From: an uncultured Tenacibaculum sp.
GTDB lineage: Bacteria > Bacteroidota > Bacteroidia > Flavobacteriales > Flavobacteriaceae
NCBI GenBank assembly: GCA_947498055.1
Contig: CANMJA010000020.1
Coordinates: 1 to 64,000 of the forward strand
Length of the DNA: 64,000 bases
Direction: 5' to 3'
The notes beneath the pieces are model-generated. The model was not told where the DNA came from. It saw only the letters and a program-made list of their open reading frames with translations, and searched no databases. Below, one piece after another: positions 19,578 through 30,700 of this stretch. How positions within the stretch are numbered: the first letter of the stretch is position 1; each line of letters begins with the position of its first letter. The position numbers were made by a program, and so were the translations under genes.

Positions 19578-19856
19578 CTATTTTTTTCCTTTATTTTTTG
19601 CACCAGCATGTCCACGGAATGAGCGTGTTGGTGAAAATTCGCCTAATTTATGACCTACCATGTTTTCTGTAACGTAAACAGGTACAAACTGACGTCCGTT
19701 ATGTACTGCGATAGTTTGACCAACGAAATCAGGAGTAATCATACTTGCTCTAGACCAAGTTTTGATTACAGATTTTTTTCCTGACTCAACGTTCGTTAAA
19801 ACTTTTTTCTCTAACTTATAATGAACGTAAGGTCCTTTTTTTAATGATCTTGCCAT
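19578..19856 (-). CDS. rpsS: 30S ribosomal protein S19
   Basis: A 92-aa small-subunit head protein forming a complex with S13. [39 protein letters not shown] and [14 protein letters not shown] are diagnostic. It lies 6 bp after rplB. Confidence 0.98.
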   Translation of the reverse strand: MARSLKKGPYVHYKLEKKVLTNVESGKKSVIKTWSRASMITPDFVGQTIAVHNGRQFVPVYVTENMVGHKLGEFSPTRSFRGHAGAKNKGKK

Positions 19857-19862
19857 GATTTA

Positions 19863-20687
19863 TTATTTCTTTCTACGTTCTATAATATACTTATTACTAG
19901 CTTTAGTCTTAGATCTAGTCTTATATCCTTTAGCTGGTATACCATTCTTAGATCTTGGATGCCCTCCGGAAGAACGTCCTTCACCACCTCCCATTGGGTG
20001 ATCTACAGGATTCTTTCTTACTGCATTGGTTCTAGGTCTTCTACCTAACCATCTTGATCTACCTGCCTTACCAGATACTAATAGTTGATGATCTGAATTA
20101 GATACCACTCCTATGGTAGCTAAACAAGTTAATAAGATTAATCTTGTTTCACCAGAAGGTAATTTAACTGTAGCATACTTTCCGTCTCTCGCCATTAATT
20201 GTGCAAAAGATCCTGCAGAACGAGCCATAACAGCTCCTTGTCCTGGACGTAACTCTATACAAGAAATAGTTGTACCTAATGGAATATCACTTAAGAACAT
20301 TGCATTACCTACATCTGGTGTTGCTTCTTTTCCTGATACTATTTTCTGACCTACTTTTAATCCATTCTGTGCGATTACATAACGCTTTTCTCCATCAGTA
20401 AATTGAACTAATGCAATAAATGCAGTACGGTTTGGATCGTACTCAATAGTTAATACTGTAGCAGGATCGTTATATCTATTTCTTTTAAAATCGATAATAC
20501 GATATCTTCTCTTATGTCCTCCTCCTCTATTAGGAGTAGTCATACGACCCTGATTGTTTCGACCTCCAGTTCTTTTTCTCGGTGCCAATAATGACTTTTC
20601 CGGCTTATCAGCTGTAATGGTGTCGAACCCATTTACAACTCTAAAACGCTGACCTGGTGTTATTGGTTTTAATTTTCTAACTGACAT
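19863..20687 (-). CDS. rplB: 50S ribosomal protein L2
   Basis: A 274-aa protein needed for subunit association and peptidyl transferase centre integrity. [34 protein letters not shown] and the C-terminal [21 protein letters not shown] (with the conserved His at the PTC-facing tail) are all present. It lies 14 bp after rplW. Confidence 0.99.
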   Translation of the reverse strand: MSVRKLKPITPGQRFRVVNGFDTITADKPEKSLLAPRKRTGGRNNQGRMTTPNRGGGHKRRYRIIDFKRNRYNDPATVLTIEYDPNRTAFIALVQFTDGEKRYVIAQNGLKVGQKIVSGKEATPDVGNAMFLSDIPLGTTISCIELRPGQGAVMARSAGSFAQLMARDGKYATVKLPSGETRLILLTCLATIGVVSNSDHQLLVSGKAGRSRWLGRRPRTNAVRKNPVDHPMGGGEGRSSGGHPRSKNGIPAKGYKTRSKTKASNKYIIERRKK

Positions 20688-20701
20688 TTGTCTTCTTATT
20701 C

Positions 20702-20989
20702 TTATAGATTGTTATAAAAATCAATTTCTCCATCTGCTAACTGCACAACCGCTTTTTTATAACCGCTTGTTAAACCAGATACTAAACCTTTCTTAGTAAA
20801 CTTAGTTTTTCTTAATGCTGGATGATTTAAAGTTCTTACTTTCTCTACTGTTACTCCGTAAGTAGCTTCTACAGCATCCTTAATTTGAATTTTGTTAGCA
20901 TTCTTGTTTACAACAAAAGTATAACGATTAAACTTTTCGCTATCTCCTGTCGCTTTTTCTGTAATAATAGGTTTTATTAAAATACTCAT
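20702..20989 (-). CDS. rplW: 50S ribosomal protein L23
   Basis: A 95-aa tunnel-exit protein that docks SRP and trigger factor. [25 protein letters not shown] and [18 protein letters not shown] are typical. It lies 10 bp after rplD and precedes rplB as usual. Confidence 0.97.
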   Translation of the reverse strand: MSILIKPIITEKATGDSEKFNRYTFVVNKNANKIQIKDAVEATYGVTVEKVRTLNHPALRKTKFTKKGLVSGLTSGYKKAVVQLADGEIDFYNNL

Positions 20990-20999
20990 CTGAAAAATC

Positions 21000-21629
21000 C
21001 TATTTACTTAAATTAGATTCAATTCCTTCAATCGTGCTTTCAGCAATAATTACTTTATTCGCATTTAATACGTTATAAGTATTTACTCCTGTTGCATTTA
21101 CTACCTTAGAATTTTTAATATTACGAGATGATAAATAAACGTTCTTATTTTCTTCTCCTAAAACAAATAATGTTTTTTTAACATCTGCTCCTAAAGCATT
21201 TATCACCTTAACAAATTCTTTTGTTTTTGGAGTTTCAAAATTGAAATCTTCCACAACAACTAAATTGCTATCTTTTATTTGAATACTTAAAGCTGATTTA
21301 CGAGCTAATCGCTTTAAATTCTTATTTAACTTGAAAGAATAACTTCTTGGTCTTGGTCCGAATACACGTCCACCACCTCTAAACACAGGAGACTTGATAC
21401 TACCCGCACGAGCTGTACCTGTTCCTTTTTGTTTTTTTATCTTTCTTGTACTTCCAGCAATCTCAGCACGCTCTTTAGCTTTGTGAGTTCCCTGTCTTTG
21501 ATTTGCCAAATACTGCTTTACATCTAAATAGATTGCATGATTGTTTGGCTCTACTCCGAATACTTCGTTAGAAAGTTCAACTTTTCTACCAGTATCTTTT
21601 CCTGTAATATCTAATACTGCTACCTTCAT
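21000..21629 (-). CDS. rplD: 50S ribosomal protein L4
   Basis: A 209-aa protein with an extended loop into the exit tunnel ([23 protein letters not shown]) and a globular domain. In E. coli L4 also represses its own S10 operon by attenuation in the leader, and a candidate attenuator lies in the leader of this unit (22247-22469). It overlaps the rplC stop codon by 1 bp. Confidence 0.98.
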   Translation of the reverse strand: MKVAVLDITGKDTGRKVELSNEVFGVEPNNHAIYLDVKQYLANQRQGTHKAKERAEIAGSTRKIKKQKGTGTARAGSIKSPVFRGGGRVFGPRPRSYSFKLNKNLKRLARKSALSIQIKDSNLVVVEDFNFETPKTKEFVKVINALGADVKKTLFVLGEENKNVYLSSRNIKNSKVVNATGVNTYNVLNANKVIIAESTIEGIESNLSK

Positions 21630-22246
21630 TACTTCTCAATAATTACATAAGAGTTTTTATGACCTGGGATAGCACCTTTTATAACTAAAAGGTTTTTATC
21701 TGCAACCACTTTTAATACTCTTAAATTTTGAACTTTAACTTTTTCGCCTCCCATACGACCTGCCATTCGCATTCCTTTGAATACTCTTGCAGGATAAGAA
21801 GCTGCACCAATAGAACCTGGTGCTCTTAAACGGTTGTGTTGACCATGCGTTGCTTGACCAACTCCTGCAAAACCATGACGTTTTACAACACCTTGAAAAC
21901 CTTTACCTTTTGAAGTTCCTGAAACATCAACGAACTCTCCTTCAGCAAAATGTTCAACAGTAATTGAATCTCCCATTTTATACTCACCTTCAAAACCTTG
22001 AAATTCAACGACTTTTTTCTTAGCAACTGTACCAGCTTTCTTAAAGTGGCCATCTAACGCTTTGTTAGAACTTTTTGCTTTTTTGTCATCGAAACCAAGT
22101 TGTAAGGCACTATAACCGTCTACCTCTTCGGTTCTGACTTGGGTAACTACGCAAGGACCTGCTTCGATAACTGTACAAGGAATATTTTTCCCGTTTTCAT
22201 CGAATAAGCTGGTCATTCCTACTTTTCTCCCTATTAATCCAGACAT
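21629..22246 (-). CDS. rplC: 50S ribosomal protein L3
   Basis: A 205-aa protein that starts large-subunit assembly and reaches toward the peptidyl transferase centre. [34 protein letters not shown] (carrying the Gln that is often methylated) and [25 protein letters not shown] are diagnostic. It is the first gene of the second ribosomal unit, preceded by a 275-bp gap with its own promoter and leader. Confidence 0.98.
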   Translation of the reverse strand: MSGLIGRKVGMTSLFDENGKNIPCTVIEAGPCVVTQVRTEEVDGYSALQLGFDDKKAKSSNKALDGHFKKAGTVAKKKVVEFQGFEGEYKMGDSITVEHFAEGEFVDVSGTSKGKGFQGVVKRHGFAGVGQATHGQHNRLRAPGSIGAASYPARVFKGMRMAGRMGGEKVKVQNLRVLKVVADKNLLVIKGAIPGHKNSYVIIEK

Positions 22247-22469
22247 ATTTGTTTAGATTTAAGACGTTAGATTATTATCCAGCGCGTCTTTTAATTAATA
22301 TTACTTATTTGAAACAAAAGTTTCGTTTTCACACCCTTCTCTTTACCTCAAAAAAAAAGAGCATAAACACATTTTTAAGCTCTAAAATTTGTGTTTAACC
22401 ATTTTTCCTTCGCGAAACCCTCCGGACATGTACTTTACCAAAAAACTCTATGTAAGGTTTTTCGGCTTG
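22247..22469 (-). ncRNA. rplC leader with attenuator-like structure
   Basis: About 220 nt of leader. In transcript order four segments occur: 1 AAACACA (22396-22390), 2 AGAGC (22383-22379), 3 TGTGTTT (22371-22365), 4 GCTCT (22362-22358), then eight U (22358-22351). Pairing 2:4 gives a terminator hairpin with U-tract. Pairing 1:3 excludes it. This is the classical attenuator layout, though an H-type pseudoknot is also possible. A further stem AAGACG/CGTCTT (22261-22266, 22285-22290) lies close to the rplC start, and GAAAC/GTTTC lies between. Control of the operon by L4 or another product is inference. Confidence 0.55.
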
Positions 22470-22500
22470 CAAAAATAAAAAAAACTTTCGACTTATCAAA
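22470..22500 (-). promoter_or_regulatory. rplC promoter embedded in the rpsJ terminator
   Basis: On the minus strand TTTG (22500-22497), a 19-nt spacer, then TATTTTTG (22477-22470) fit the Bacteroidetes consensus TTTG...TAnnTTTG, followed by GC. The -33 box lies in the loop of the rpsJ terminator. Confidence 0.72.
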
Positions 22501-22515
22501 ATAAGTCGAAAGTTT
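22475..22515 (-). terminator. rpsJ terminator
   Basis: A perfect 15-bp stem (22482-22496 with 22501-22515, core ACTTTCGACTTAT) with a 4-nt loop and a long minus-strand T-run (22478-22484). It lies 6 bp after rpsJ and should separate the str unit from the rplC unit. Confidence 0.88.
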
Positions 22516-22521
22516 AATTAC

Positions 22522-22827
22522 TTATACTTTAATTTCTACTTCAACTCCACTTGGTAATTCAAGCTTCATTAGAGCATCAATAGTCTTTGAAGAAGAACTA
22601 TAGATATCTAATAAACGTTTATAAGCAGATAACTGAAATTGTTCTCTTGATTTTTTGTTTACGTGTGGTGAACGTAATACTGTAAAAATCTTTTTATGAG
22701 TTGGTAATGGAATTGGTCCATTTACAACCGCTCCAGTACTTTTTACTGTCTTTACGATTTTTTCAGCAGATTTGTCTACTAAATTGTAATCGTAAGATTT
22801 TAATTTTATTCTAATTTTTTGACTCAT
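22522..22827 (-). CDS. rpsJ: 30S ribosomal protein S10
   Basis: A 101-aa small-subunit head protein (also NusE in antitermination complexes). [21 protein letters not shown] and [25 protein letters not shown] are diagnostic. It lies 5 bp after fusA and, unlike in E. coli, appears to end the str transcript rather than head the S10 operon, since a terminator and a new promoter follow. Confidence 0.98.
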   Translation of the reverse strand: MSQKIRIKLKSYDYNLVDKSAEKIVKTVKSTGAVVNGPIPLPTHKKIFTVLRSPHVNKKSREQFQLSAYKRLLDIYSSSSKTIDALMKLELPSGVEVEIKV

Positions 22828-22832
22828 CTTAA

Positions 22833-24950
22833 TTAACCTTTTGCGTTTGCAATTACATCTTCAGAAACATTTGATGGAGTTTCTGCATAGTGAGAAAACT
22901 CCATTGTAGAAGTAGCTCTACCAGAAGACATTGTTCTTAATGCTGTTACATAACCAAACATTTCAGATAAAGGAACTAATGCTTTTACTACTTTAGACCC
23001 TGCACGATCGCTCATGTCTGAAACCTGACCACGTCTTCTATTTAAATCTCCTACAATATCTCCCATATTTTCTTCAGGAGTTAATACTTCTAACTTCATC
23101 AATGGCTCCATGATTTTAGCTTTTGCAGCTTTTGCAGCAGCTTTATAACCCATTTTAGCAGCTAACTCAAAAGATAATTGATCCGAATCCACAGGGTGGA
23201 AAGACCCATCTCTTAATGTTACTTTCATTGAATCCATTTCGTAACCTGCTAAAGGCCCGTTCTTCATTGCTTCTTTGAATCCTTTCTCAACAGATGGTAC
23301 AAATTCCTTTGGTACATTTCCACCTTTAATAACAGATTCAAATTGTAATCCTTGAACACCTTCATCAGCTGGCTCCATAGTAAATACAATATCTGCAAAC
23401 TTACCACGTCCACCAGATTGTTTCTTATAAACTTCTCTGTGCTCTGCAACAGCTGTAATAGCTTCTTTGTATTCTACTTGTGGTTGTCCTTCATTTACTT
23501 CTACTTTAAATTCACGCTTTAAACGATCTACAATAATATCAAGGTGCAACTCACCCATTCCTGAAATAATTGTTTGACCTGACGCTTCATCAGTTCTTAC
23601 AGTAAATGTTGGATCTTCTTCAGCTAGTTTAGCTAAAGATAAACCTAATTTATCTACATCTGCTTTCGTTTTTGGCTCAACAGCAATACCAATTACTGGA
23701 TCTGGAAAATCCATTGATTCTAAAACAATTGGATTCTTCTCATCAGATAGAGTATCTCCTGTTTTAATAGATTTAAAACCTACAGCTGCTCCAATATCTC
23801 CTGCTTCAATAAAGTCAATTGCATTCTGTTTATTAGAGTGCATTTGATAAATACGTGATATACGTTCTTTTTTTCCAGAACGATTATTTAACACGTAAGA
23901 ACCTGCATCTAAACGACCTGAATATGCACGGAAAAAAGCTAAACGTCCTACGAAAGGATCTGTAGCAATTTTAAATGCTAATGCAGAAAATGGTTCTTTT
24001 GCATCTGGCTTACGAGAAATTTCGTCACCAGTATTAGGATCTGTTCCAACGATTGCATCTTTATCTACCGGAGAAGGTAAATAACGACAAACTGCATCTA
24101 ATAAAAACTGAACTCCTTTATTTTTAAATGCTGAACCACAAATCATAGGAATAATAGACATATCCATTACAGCAGCACGAAGAGCAGCATGCACTTCTTC
24201 TTCTGTAATAGAGTCTTCATCTTCCATATATTTTTCTAACAAGTTCTCATCATAAGCAGCAACCTCTTCGATTAACTTTCCACGATATTCTCTTGCTTCT
24301 TCTTTCATGTCTTCAGGAATTTCGATTATATCGAAAGTTGCTCCTTGCGTTTCATCATGCCATACAATAGCACGGTTCTTTACAAGATCAATAATTCCTT
24401 TAAAATCTGCTTCATCACCAATATTTAAAACGATTGGCACTGCATTAGATTTCAACATATCTTTTACTTGTTGACATACTGCCAAAAAGTTAGATCCTTG
24501 ACGATCCATTTTATTTACAAAACCAATACGAGGCACCTTATAATTATCCGCTAATCTCCAGTTAGTTTCTGATTGAGGCTCTACCCCATCAACAGCACTA
24601 AATAAAAAAACTAAACCATCTAATACACGCAATGAACGATTTACCTCTACAGTAAAATCTACGTGACCAGGTGTATCAATTATATTGAAATGATACCCTT
24701 TAGTATCTGGTGTAGCAGTTCCATTTTCAGTAGGGAATTTCCATTCACAAGTTGTAGCAGCAGAAGTAATTGTAATACCTCTTTCTTGTTCCTGCTCCAT
24801 CCAGTCCATAGTTGCAGCACCATCATGTACTTCACCTATTTTATGAGAAACTCCTGTATAATAAAGAATACGCTCGGTAGTTGTAGTTTTACCTGCATCA
24901 ATATGCGCAGCAATACCTATATTTCTTGTAAATTTTAAATTTCTAGCCAT
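22833..24950 (-). CDS. fusA: Elongation factor G
   Basis: A 705-aa translational GTPase catalysing ribosome translocation. GTPase motifs: G1 [19 protein letters not shown] (15-33), switch [15 protein letters not shown]4 NKMDRQG. Domains II-V follow, including the EF-G domain IV segment [11 protein letters not shown] and the C-terminal [20 protein letters not shown]. Length is normal. It lies between rpsG and rpsJ with 5-bp gaps, so it is co-transcribed with them. Confidence 0.98.
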   Translation of the reverse strand: MARNLKFTRNIGIAAHIDAGKTTTTERILYYTGVSHKIGEVHDGAATMDWMEQEQERGITITSAATTCEWKFPTENGTATPDTKGYHFNIIDTPGHVDFTVEVNRSLRVLDGLVFLFSAVDGVEPQSETNWRLADNYKVPRIGFVNKMDRQGSNFLAVCQQVKDMLKSNAVPIVLNIGDEADFKGIIDLVKNRAIVWHDETQGATFDIIEIPEDMKEEAREYRGKLIEEVAAYDENLLEKYMEDEDSITEEEVHAALRAAVMDMSIIPMICGSAFKNKGVQFLLDAVCRYLPSPVDKDAIVGTDPNTGDEISRKPDAKEPFSALAFKIATDPFVGRLAFFRAYSGRLDAGSYVLNNRSGKKERISRIYQMHSNKQNAIDFIEAGDIGAAVGFKSIKTGDTLSDEKNPIVLESMDFPDPVIGIAVEPKTKADVDKLGLSLAKLAEEDPTFTVRTDEASGQTIISGMGELHLDIIVDRLKREFKVEVNEGQPQVEYKEAITAVAEHREVYKKQSGGRGKFADIVFTMEPADEGVQGLQFESVIKGGNVPKEFVPSVEKGFKEAMKNGPLAGYEMDSMKVTLRDGSFHPVDSDQLSFELAAKMGYKAAAKAAKAKIMEPLMKLEVLTPEENMGDIVGDLNRRRGQVSDMSDRAGSKVVKALVPLSEMFGYVTALRTMSSGRATSTMEFSHYAETPSNVSEDVIANAKG

Positions 24951-24955
24951 TATAA

Positions 24956-25432
24956 TTAAAATCTAAAGTGTGAGAATGCTTTATTTGCTTCAGCCATTTT
25001 GTGCGTATCTGTACGCTTTTTAACAGCCGCACCTTCTTCCTTAGCTGCTGCTAATACTTCAGCTGCTAAACGTTGTGCCATTGTTTTTTCATTACGCTTA
25101 CGAGCATAACTAATTAACCATTTAATCGCCATAGAAACCTTACGGTCTGGACGAATTTGCATTGGTATTTGAAATGTTGCCCCTCCCACACGACGTGAAC
25201 GAACTTCTACGTGAGGCATTACATTAGACAAACCATCTTTCCAAATTTCAAGTGCTGACTTTTCTTCGTCAGTCTTTTTTTCTTCTACGATATCCATTGC
25301 ATCGTAAAATACTTTGAACGCTACTGATTTTTTACCATCCCACATTAGGTTATTCACAAAACGTGTTACTAATTGATCGTTAAATCTAGGATCTGGTAAT
25401 AAAACCCTTTTTTTCGCTCTTCTTTTTCTCAT
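24956..25432 (-). CDS. rpsG: 30S ribosomal protein S7
   Basis: A 158-aa primary 16S rRNA-binding protein of the head. [19 protein letters not shown] and [21 protein letters not shown] are diagnostic. It lies 31 bp after rpsL and 5 bp before fusA. In E. coli S7 represses the str operon; no obvious equivalent site was identified here. Confidence 0.98.
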   Translation of the reverse strand: MRKRRAKKRVLLPDPRFNDQLVTRFVNNLMWDGKKSVAFKVFYDAMDIVEEKKTDEEKSALEIWKDGLSNVMPHVEVRSRRVGGATFQIPMQIRPDRKVSMAIKWLISYARKRNEKTMAQRLAAEVLAAAKEEGAAVKKRTDTHKMAEANKAFSHFRF

Positions 25433-25463
25433 GTCTTTACATTAAAAAAGTTACTGATTAAAA

Positions 25464-25844
25464 TTACTTTTTGTCTTTAGGGCGTTTTGCTCCATACTTA
25501 GATCTACGTTGAGTTCTTCCCTCAACACCTGCTGTATCTAATGCACCACGAACAATGTGATATTTAACCCCTGGTAAATCTTTTACCCTTCCACCTCTAA
25601 CTAATACTATCGAGTGCTCTTGAAGATTATGTCCTTCACCTGGAATATACGCGTTGATTTCATTACCATTAGTTAACCTAACACGAGCTACTTTACGCAT
25701 TGCTGAATTAGGTTTTTTTGGCGTTGTTGTATACACACGCGTACAAACTCCACGTCTTTGAGGACAAGCCTTTAAAGCAGCCGATTTACTCTTCTTAGTT
25801 ATTTTGGTTCTTCCTTTACGAACTAATTGTTGAATAGTTGGCAT
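25464..25844 (-). CDS. rpsL: 30S ribosomal protein S12
   Basis: A 126-aa decoding-centre protein. [39 protein letters not shown] and [30 protein letters not shown] are conserved. The lysines at the classic streptomycin-resistance positions (in TPKKPNSA and the later GRVKDLPG) are wild type. It heads the str unit behind a strong promoter (25905-25934). Confidence 0.98.
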   Translation of the reverse strand: MPTIQQLVRKGRTKITKKSKSAALKACPQRRGVCTRVYTTTPKKPNSAMRKVARVRLTNGNEINAYIPGEGHNLQEHSIVLVRGGRVKDLPGVKYHIVRGALDTAGVEGRTQRRSKYGAKRPKDKK

Positions 25845-25886
25845 ACTAATTAATTACTTGTTTTTATTTGTACTTATTAATATTAT

Positions 25887-25901
25887 TCTCTTTTTAAGAG
25901 A
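25887..25901 (-). promoter_or_regulatory. 5'-terminal hairpin of rpsL mRNA
   Basis: A 6-bp stem TCTCTT/AAGAGA with a 3-nt loop, predicted to lie at the very 5' end of the rpsL transcript just after the promoter. Such terminal hairpins commonly protect mRNA; that role is inferred. Confidence 0.4.
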
Positions 25902-25904
25902 GTG

Positions 25905-25934
25905 CAAATGTACAATTAATTTATAATTATTCAA
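25905..25934 (-). promoter_or_regulatory. rpsL promoter
   Basis: On the minus strand TTG (25934-25932), a 19-nt spacer, then TACATTTG (25912-25905) followed by C: an exact match to the Bacteroidetes TTG-N19-TAnnTTTG promoter. It drives rpsL-rpsG-fusA-rpsJ and lies divergent from the BamA-like gene. Confidence 0.8.
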
Positions 25935-26016
25935 GTATCAATAAGTTATTTTTAATTCATTCATAAATAATAAATGATTTTTCATTGATTTTAATGTACT
26001 TTAGCGGTTCATAATT

Positions 26017-27657
26017 TTGTGTTTGAGAATTCCTTTTTACATATTCATCCTTTTCATCTTTACAACTAACAACCATCTTTATTCACAAGAATTAATTTTA
26101 GGTATTTCTTCAAAAGACTCTTTAGAAAATTCTTTTTTAAAAAATCTTCCTTTAAAGAAATTACATCTCACTGAAAAGAGCATATATAATTATATGGATT
26201 CTTTATCTACATCTTTAAAAGAAAAAGGTTTTTTTTATAACCACATAGATACTGTTATTAAAAAAAATAACCATTATGCATCCGTATTTAAATTAGGAAA
26301 GAGAATTGACTCTATAAAACTAACAACAAGCAACATTTTTAAGTTAAAGAAAGATACTATTATCTCTACCTCTAATCTTTTATCATTTTTACAAAAAATC
26401 AAAAATAAAATTGAATTGAACGGAAGAACATTTTCTAAAGTTTATCTTGAGAATATATTTTTCGCAGAAAATCAATTAACTGCATCTATTGGTATTAGGG
26501 AGTCTGAAAAAAGATTTATTGATAAAATAATAATAAAGGGTTATAGAGAGTTTCCAAAAAAGTTCTTAAAACACTTTCTAAAACTAAGAAACAAAACAGT
26601 TTTCAATACAAAAACCATAGAAAACCTAAAAAAAGACATAGAGTCTATTGATTTCATTAAACAAAAAAAAGCTCCTCAGGTTTTATTCACCAAAGATTCA
26701 ACTATAGTATATTTATATTTAGAAAAACTGAAGAACAGCTACTTTGATGGAGATTTAAACCTAGCTCCTTCTACTGAAGAAAAAAAACTACAATTTAGTG
26801 GTAATATCAACTTAAGTCTATCAAACTTAATAAACAAAGGCGAACAATTAAAGTTACATTGGAATGCAAATGGAAGAGAGAGACAAAACATAGAGCTTTC
26901 TCTAAACATCCCTTTTATTTTCAATACTTCTATTTCTTTAAAGAACCAATTAAATATTCATAAACAAGATAGTTCTTTTTTAAATACTAATTTTAAAACT
27001 TCTTTAACACATCAACTTACTCCAAAAATGAATTTTGGAATTCTTTTCGAATCTGAAAATTCTATAAACACACTAAACAAACAAACAAACAATATTAATG
27101 ACTTTTCCAATTATTTTTTAGGTAGTAAATTTTCTTATAAAACTCCAAATAGGCACTCATTATTTAACACAACTTTTTTATTGGATTTAAAATACAGTAT
27201 AGGAAGGAGAACTACAAAAGAATCCCAAACCACTCAACAGAAAGTCAAATTCAAAACATCTTATTTACTTAGTATAAACGAAAGAAATCATATTTTCATT
27301 AAAAACGAATCTGCTTTTTTGAAATCTGCTAACTATTTTCAAAACGAATTATTTAGAATCGGAGGTTTCAATTCTATTAGAGGTTTTGATCAACAAAGCA
27401 TATTTTCTTCAAAATACTCATTTCTAAATTTGGAATATCGTTTGCTTACTTCTAACAAATCATTTTTATATTCTATTAGCGATTTAGGAATTATAGAACC
27501 CAAAGAAAACAACGCTATAAGTGTTTTTGGTTTTGGTATTGGTTTTTTTCAAAAAAGAAGAAATTCTATTATTAATACTGCTATTACTTCGAGTTATTCT
27601 AAAAGAAATAAACGAAATAATATAAATTTATCAATATCCATATCTAGCTTCTTTTAA
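26017..27657 (+). CDS. BamA/TamA-superfamily outer-membrane barrel protein
   Basis: A 546-aa exported protein with signal peptide (hydrophobic residues ~5-20, cleavage near YS-QE). Residues ~160-240 look like a POTRA-type alpha/beta domain (RFIDKIIIKGYREFPKKFL). The remaining ~300 residues are amphipathic beta strands, with the L6-loop signature RIGGFNSIRGF at about 447-457, and the C terminus ends in a Phe (SISSFF), as for barrels inserted by BAM. It is shorter than true BamA (~800 aa), so it is probably an accessory member (TamA/ShlB-like) rather than the essential BamA. No ATG is near: the start is TTG (26017), or a TTG two codons later. A TACTTTAG element at 25997 would give a very short leader. 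Confidence 0.75.
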   Translation: MCLRIPFYIFILFIFTTNNHLYSQELILGISSKDSLENSFLKNLPLKKLHLTEKSIYNYMDSLSTSLKEKGFFYNHIDTVIKKNNHYASVFKLGKRIDSIKLTTSNIFKLKKDTIISTSNLLSFLQKIKNKIELNGRTFSKVYLENIFFAENQLTASIGIRESEKRFIDKIIIKGYREFPKKFLKHFLKLRNKTVFNTKTIENLKKDIESIDFIKQKKAPQVLFTKDSTIVYLYLEKLKNSYFDGDLNLAPSTEEKKLQFSGNINLSLSNLINKGEQLKLHWNANGRERQNIELSLNIPFIFNTSISLKNQLNIHKQDSSFLNTNFKTSLTHQLTPKMNFGILFESENSINTLNKQTNNINDFSNYFLGSKFSYKTPNRHSLFNTTFLLDLKYSIGRRTTKESQTTQQKVKFKTSYLLSINERNHIFIKNESAFLKSANYFQNELFRIGGFNSIRGFDQQSIFSSKYSFLNLEYRLLTSNKSFLYSISDLGIIEPKENNAISVFGFGIGFFQKRRNSIINTAITSSYSKRNKRNNINLSISISSFF

Positions 27658-27712
27658 TACTAGTTATTTTAACATTAACACACAGTAATTTACATTTTAT
27701 TAACGTTTTTTA

Positions 27713-27743
27713 TTGTTTTTTTAAGTTTAATTTAAGATTTTAG
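27713..27743 (+). promoter_or_regulatory. Promoter of susC-1
   Basis: TTG (27713-27715), a 17-nt spacer, and TAAGATTTTAG (27733-27743), 27 bp before the ATG. The same boxes, spacer and distance recur before the second susC (37221-37251), which supports function. Confidence 0.6.
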
Positions 27744-27770
27744 CTGCAATTAATTCAAATAATTATAAAA

Positions 27771-30700
27771 ATGAAAACAAAAATTAATGGGATTTTGACG
27801 CTATTTTTGGCGTTGATTGTGCAAATTTCCTTTGCACAAGAAAGAACTATCTCAGGGAATGTTTCGGATGACTCTGGACCTCTTCCTGGCGTTAGTGTAG
27901 TTAAAAAAGGAACAAAAACTGGAACAGAAACTGACTTTGATGGTAAATACTCTATCAAAGCAAAGACAGGGGATGTACTAATTTTTAGTTTTGTAGGAAT
28001 GAAAACAGTTGAAAAAACTATTGGAAGCTCTAATAAAGTGAACGTAACTTTAGGAGAAGATAGTAGTGTTTTAGACGAAGTTGTTGTAACTGGTGTGGCT
28101 TCAGGCACTTCAAGAAAAAAAATTGGGGTATCTGTAAACTCTGTAAAAGCAGAAGACCTTCAAGATGCAGGAGCACAATCAATTGACCAAGCATTACAAG
28201 GTAAAATTGCAGGTACCGTAATTCAGTCTACATCGGGTCAACCTGGCCAACAACAAAACATTGTACTAAGAGCTATTGGTAGCTTAAACTCCTCTCAACC
28301 AATGATCTTAATTGACGGAATTGAAGTTTCATCTTCTCAAAATAGTATTGGAGGCGCTTCAAATTTAAGCTCTAGATTGTCTGATATTGATTTTAGCAAT
28401 GTTGAAAGAGTTGAAACAATATCTGGAGCTGCAGCTGGAACAATTTATGGTGCTCAGGGTGCAAATGGTGTAATTAATATTATCACTAAAAAAGGTAAAG
28501 CTGGAAAAACTAAAATTAGCATCAACACTAACGTCGGAATTAACAACGCAATTACCAATGAAGATATGAAAAGAAGTACTTTACATAGATACACTACAAA
28601 CAGTAATGGTTTTATGATAGATTTAAATGGTGTACCTGTAACACAACTTAATGGAGACGCTCAATATCTTGCAGTAGATGTTAATGAAAGAACCGTAGGC
28701 ACAACTAATCTTGGAGCTGAAGGTATAAATGATACACCTTTTGCTGAGGACATTTTCGATGCTACTGATATACTTTTTAACACAGCAATAAGCTTAAAAT
28801 ATGGAGCTACTGTTTCTGGTGGTTCAGATAAAATCAACTATTTGGTATCTGGTAATAAAACACAACAAGAAAGTGTTCTTGTACCAGGAGAATATGTAAA
28901 ATATGATGCTCGCTTAAACCTAGGTTTTGAAATTTCTGACAATCTAAAAGTAAATACTCGTTTCGATGTTATTAATAGTGCTAATGATACTGGTACTAAT
29001 ACTGACAACGCAAATCAAAATAACCTTATAAATAATGTATTCCAAAATTTACCCCATGTAAATTTCTTTAATAGAAATTCAGAAGGTGAACTAACTGTTG
29101 CTCCTGATGCTACAGATGCAAACTCTACAAATCCTTTCTTTTTTAGAGATATTCAAACAAGACTTGATCAGGTTACTAGATATATAGCTAATTTTGATGT
29201 CAACTACAAACCTTTCAAGGTATTAAACTTAAATGCTAAATATGGTTATGACACTTACACTCAAAATTTCACTTTCTTCCAAGAAAACAAATCTAGCCAT
29301 CAACAAGTAGATCAAATCACTAACAATAAAAATGGAGTTTTTAATTTAATTGACACACAAGAATATTTTCAAAATTTATTATTATCTGCAAACTTAACTT
29401 TAGATTTTGAAGAAGATTTAAAAATTTCAGCCCCAATCACCTCTACAACTACCATTAATTTTGATTGGAGAGATAGAAATTTAAGACAGAACTCTGTTTC
29501 AGGGGCAAACATTCCTGTTGGTAGTTTTGGCGCTTTTAATGTAAACCAAGCTGCCACAAAAACATTTAATGGTTTTTTTGAGTCACCATTTAGAACATTT
29601 GGTTTTTTAATTAACCAAAAAGTTGATTTTGGTTCTATAGCTGGTTTTTCTGCTGGTTTAAGACGAGATCAATCAAACAGATTCGGTAGTGGAAAAAGTT
29701 TTACATTTCCAAGATTCGATGCTTATCTAAATATTTCTGAATTATTAGATTCGGACACCGTTTCTGGCCTAAAAATTAGGGCTGCTTATGGAGAAGCAGG
29801 TATTCAACCTTTATTTGGTCAAAATTTATTTACATTCCAATTAACCACTGTAGGTAGTGAAACAATTTCAAGTGTTCCTGGAACTGTAGCTAATCCTGAC
29901 TTAGACGTTGAAATTTCTCAGGAATTTGAAATAGGTACTGACTACAAATTCAACTTCAACAACAATAGTAATTGGTTTAAATCAATAGATGGATCTATAA
30001 ACTATTTTGATCGTAAAACTAGCGGAGCAATTTTTAATTTAGGCTTACCAACTAGTAGTGGTACATCTGCTATATCATCTAACGCTTATGACATCAGTAG
30101 TAATGGTATTGAAGCTTCCTTGAATATAAACAACTATAATACAGAAGATTTTAGTTGGGATTTCGGATTACGTTTTACCAAATCTACAGCTACATTAGAT
30201 AGAATTGAAAATGACCTACCTGTTGTTGTGGGTGATTTCTTTGTTTTAGAAGAAGGACAAGAAATAGGATCCTTTAATGTTAGAAAAGTAGTAACTAGTT
30301 TAGATGAAACTGACTCACAAGGATCTCCTATAATAGCAGCTACAGATAGAGAAAATTTTACAGTTGCTAGCTCTGGCTATGTTGTTAATAAAAATACTGG
30401 TCGTGCAGTTATAACATCTGAAACACAAACTTTAGGAAGTACACAACCAGATTTTGTTATGACTTTCTTAAATGATTTCACTTTCAATAATTTCATCTCT
30501 TTATCTGTTCAATTAGACTGGTTTAAAGGAATGGACGTATACAATAGAGCTAAACAATGGACGTATAATAACGGGATTCATGCAGACACTTCAGTACCAA
30601 TAACAATAGAAGATCCAACTGGTACAAATCAAACTGGAGCTTTTGTATCTTATTACACATCGTTATATAACACTAACGTTCCAACATCTCATTTTATTGA

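Noticed and set aside
26017..27657. Essential BamA itself
   Set aside because: At 546 aa with a single POTRA-like segment it is too short; a full BamA has five POTRA domains and about 800 residues.
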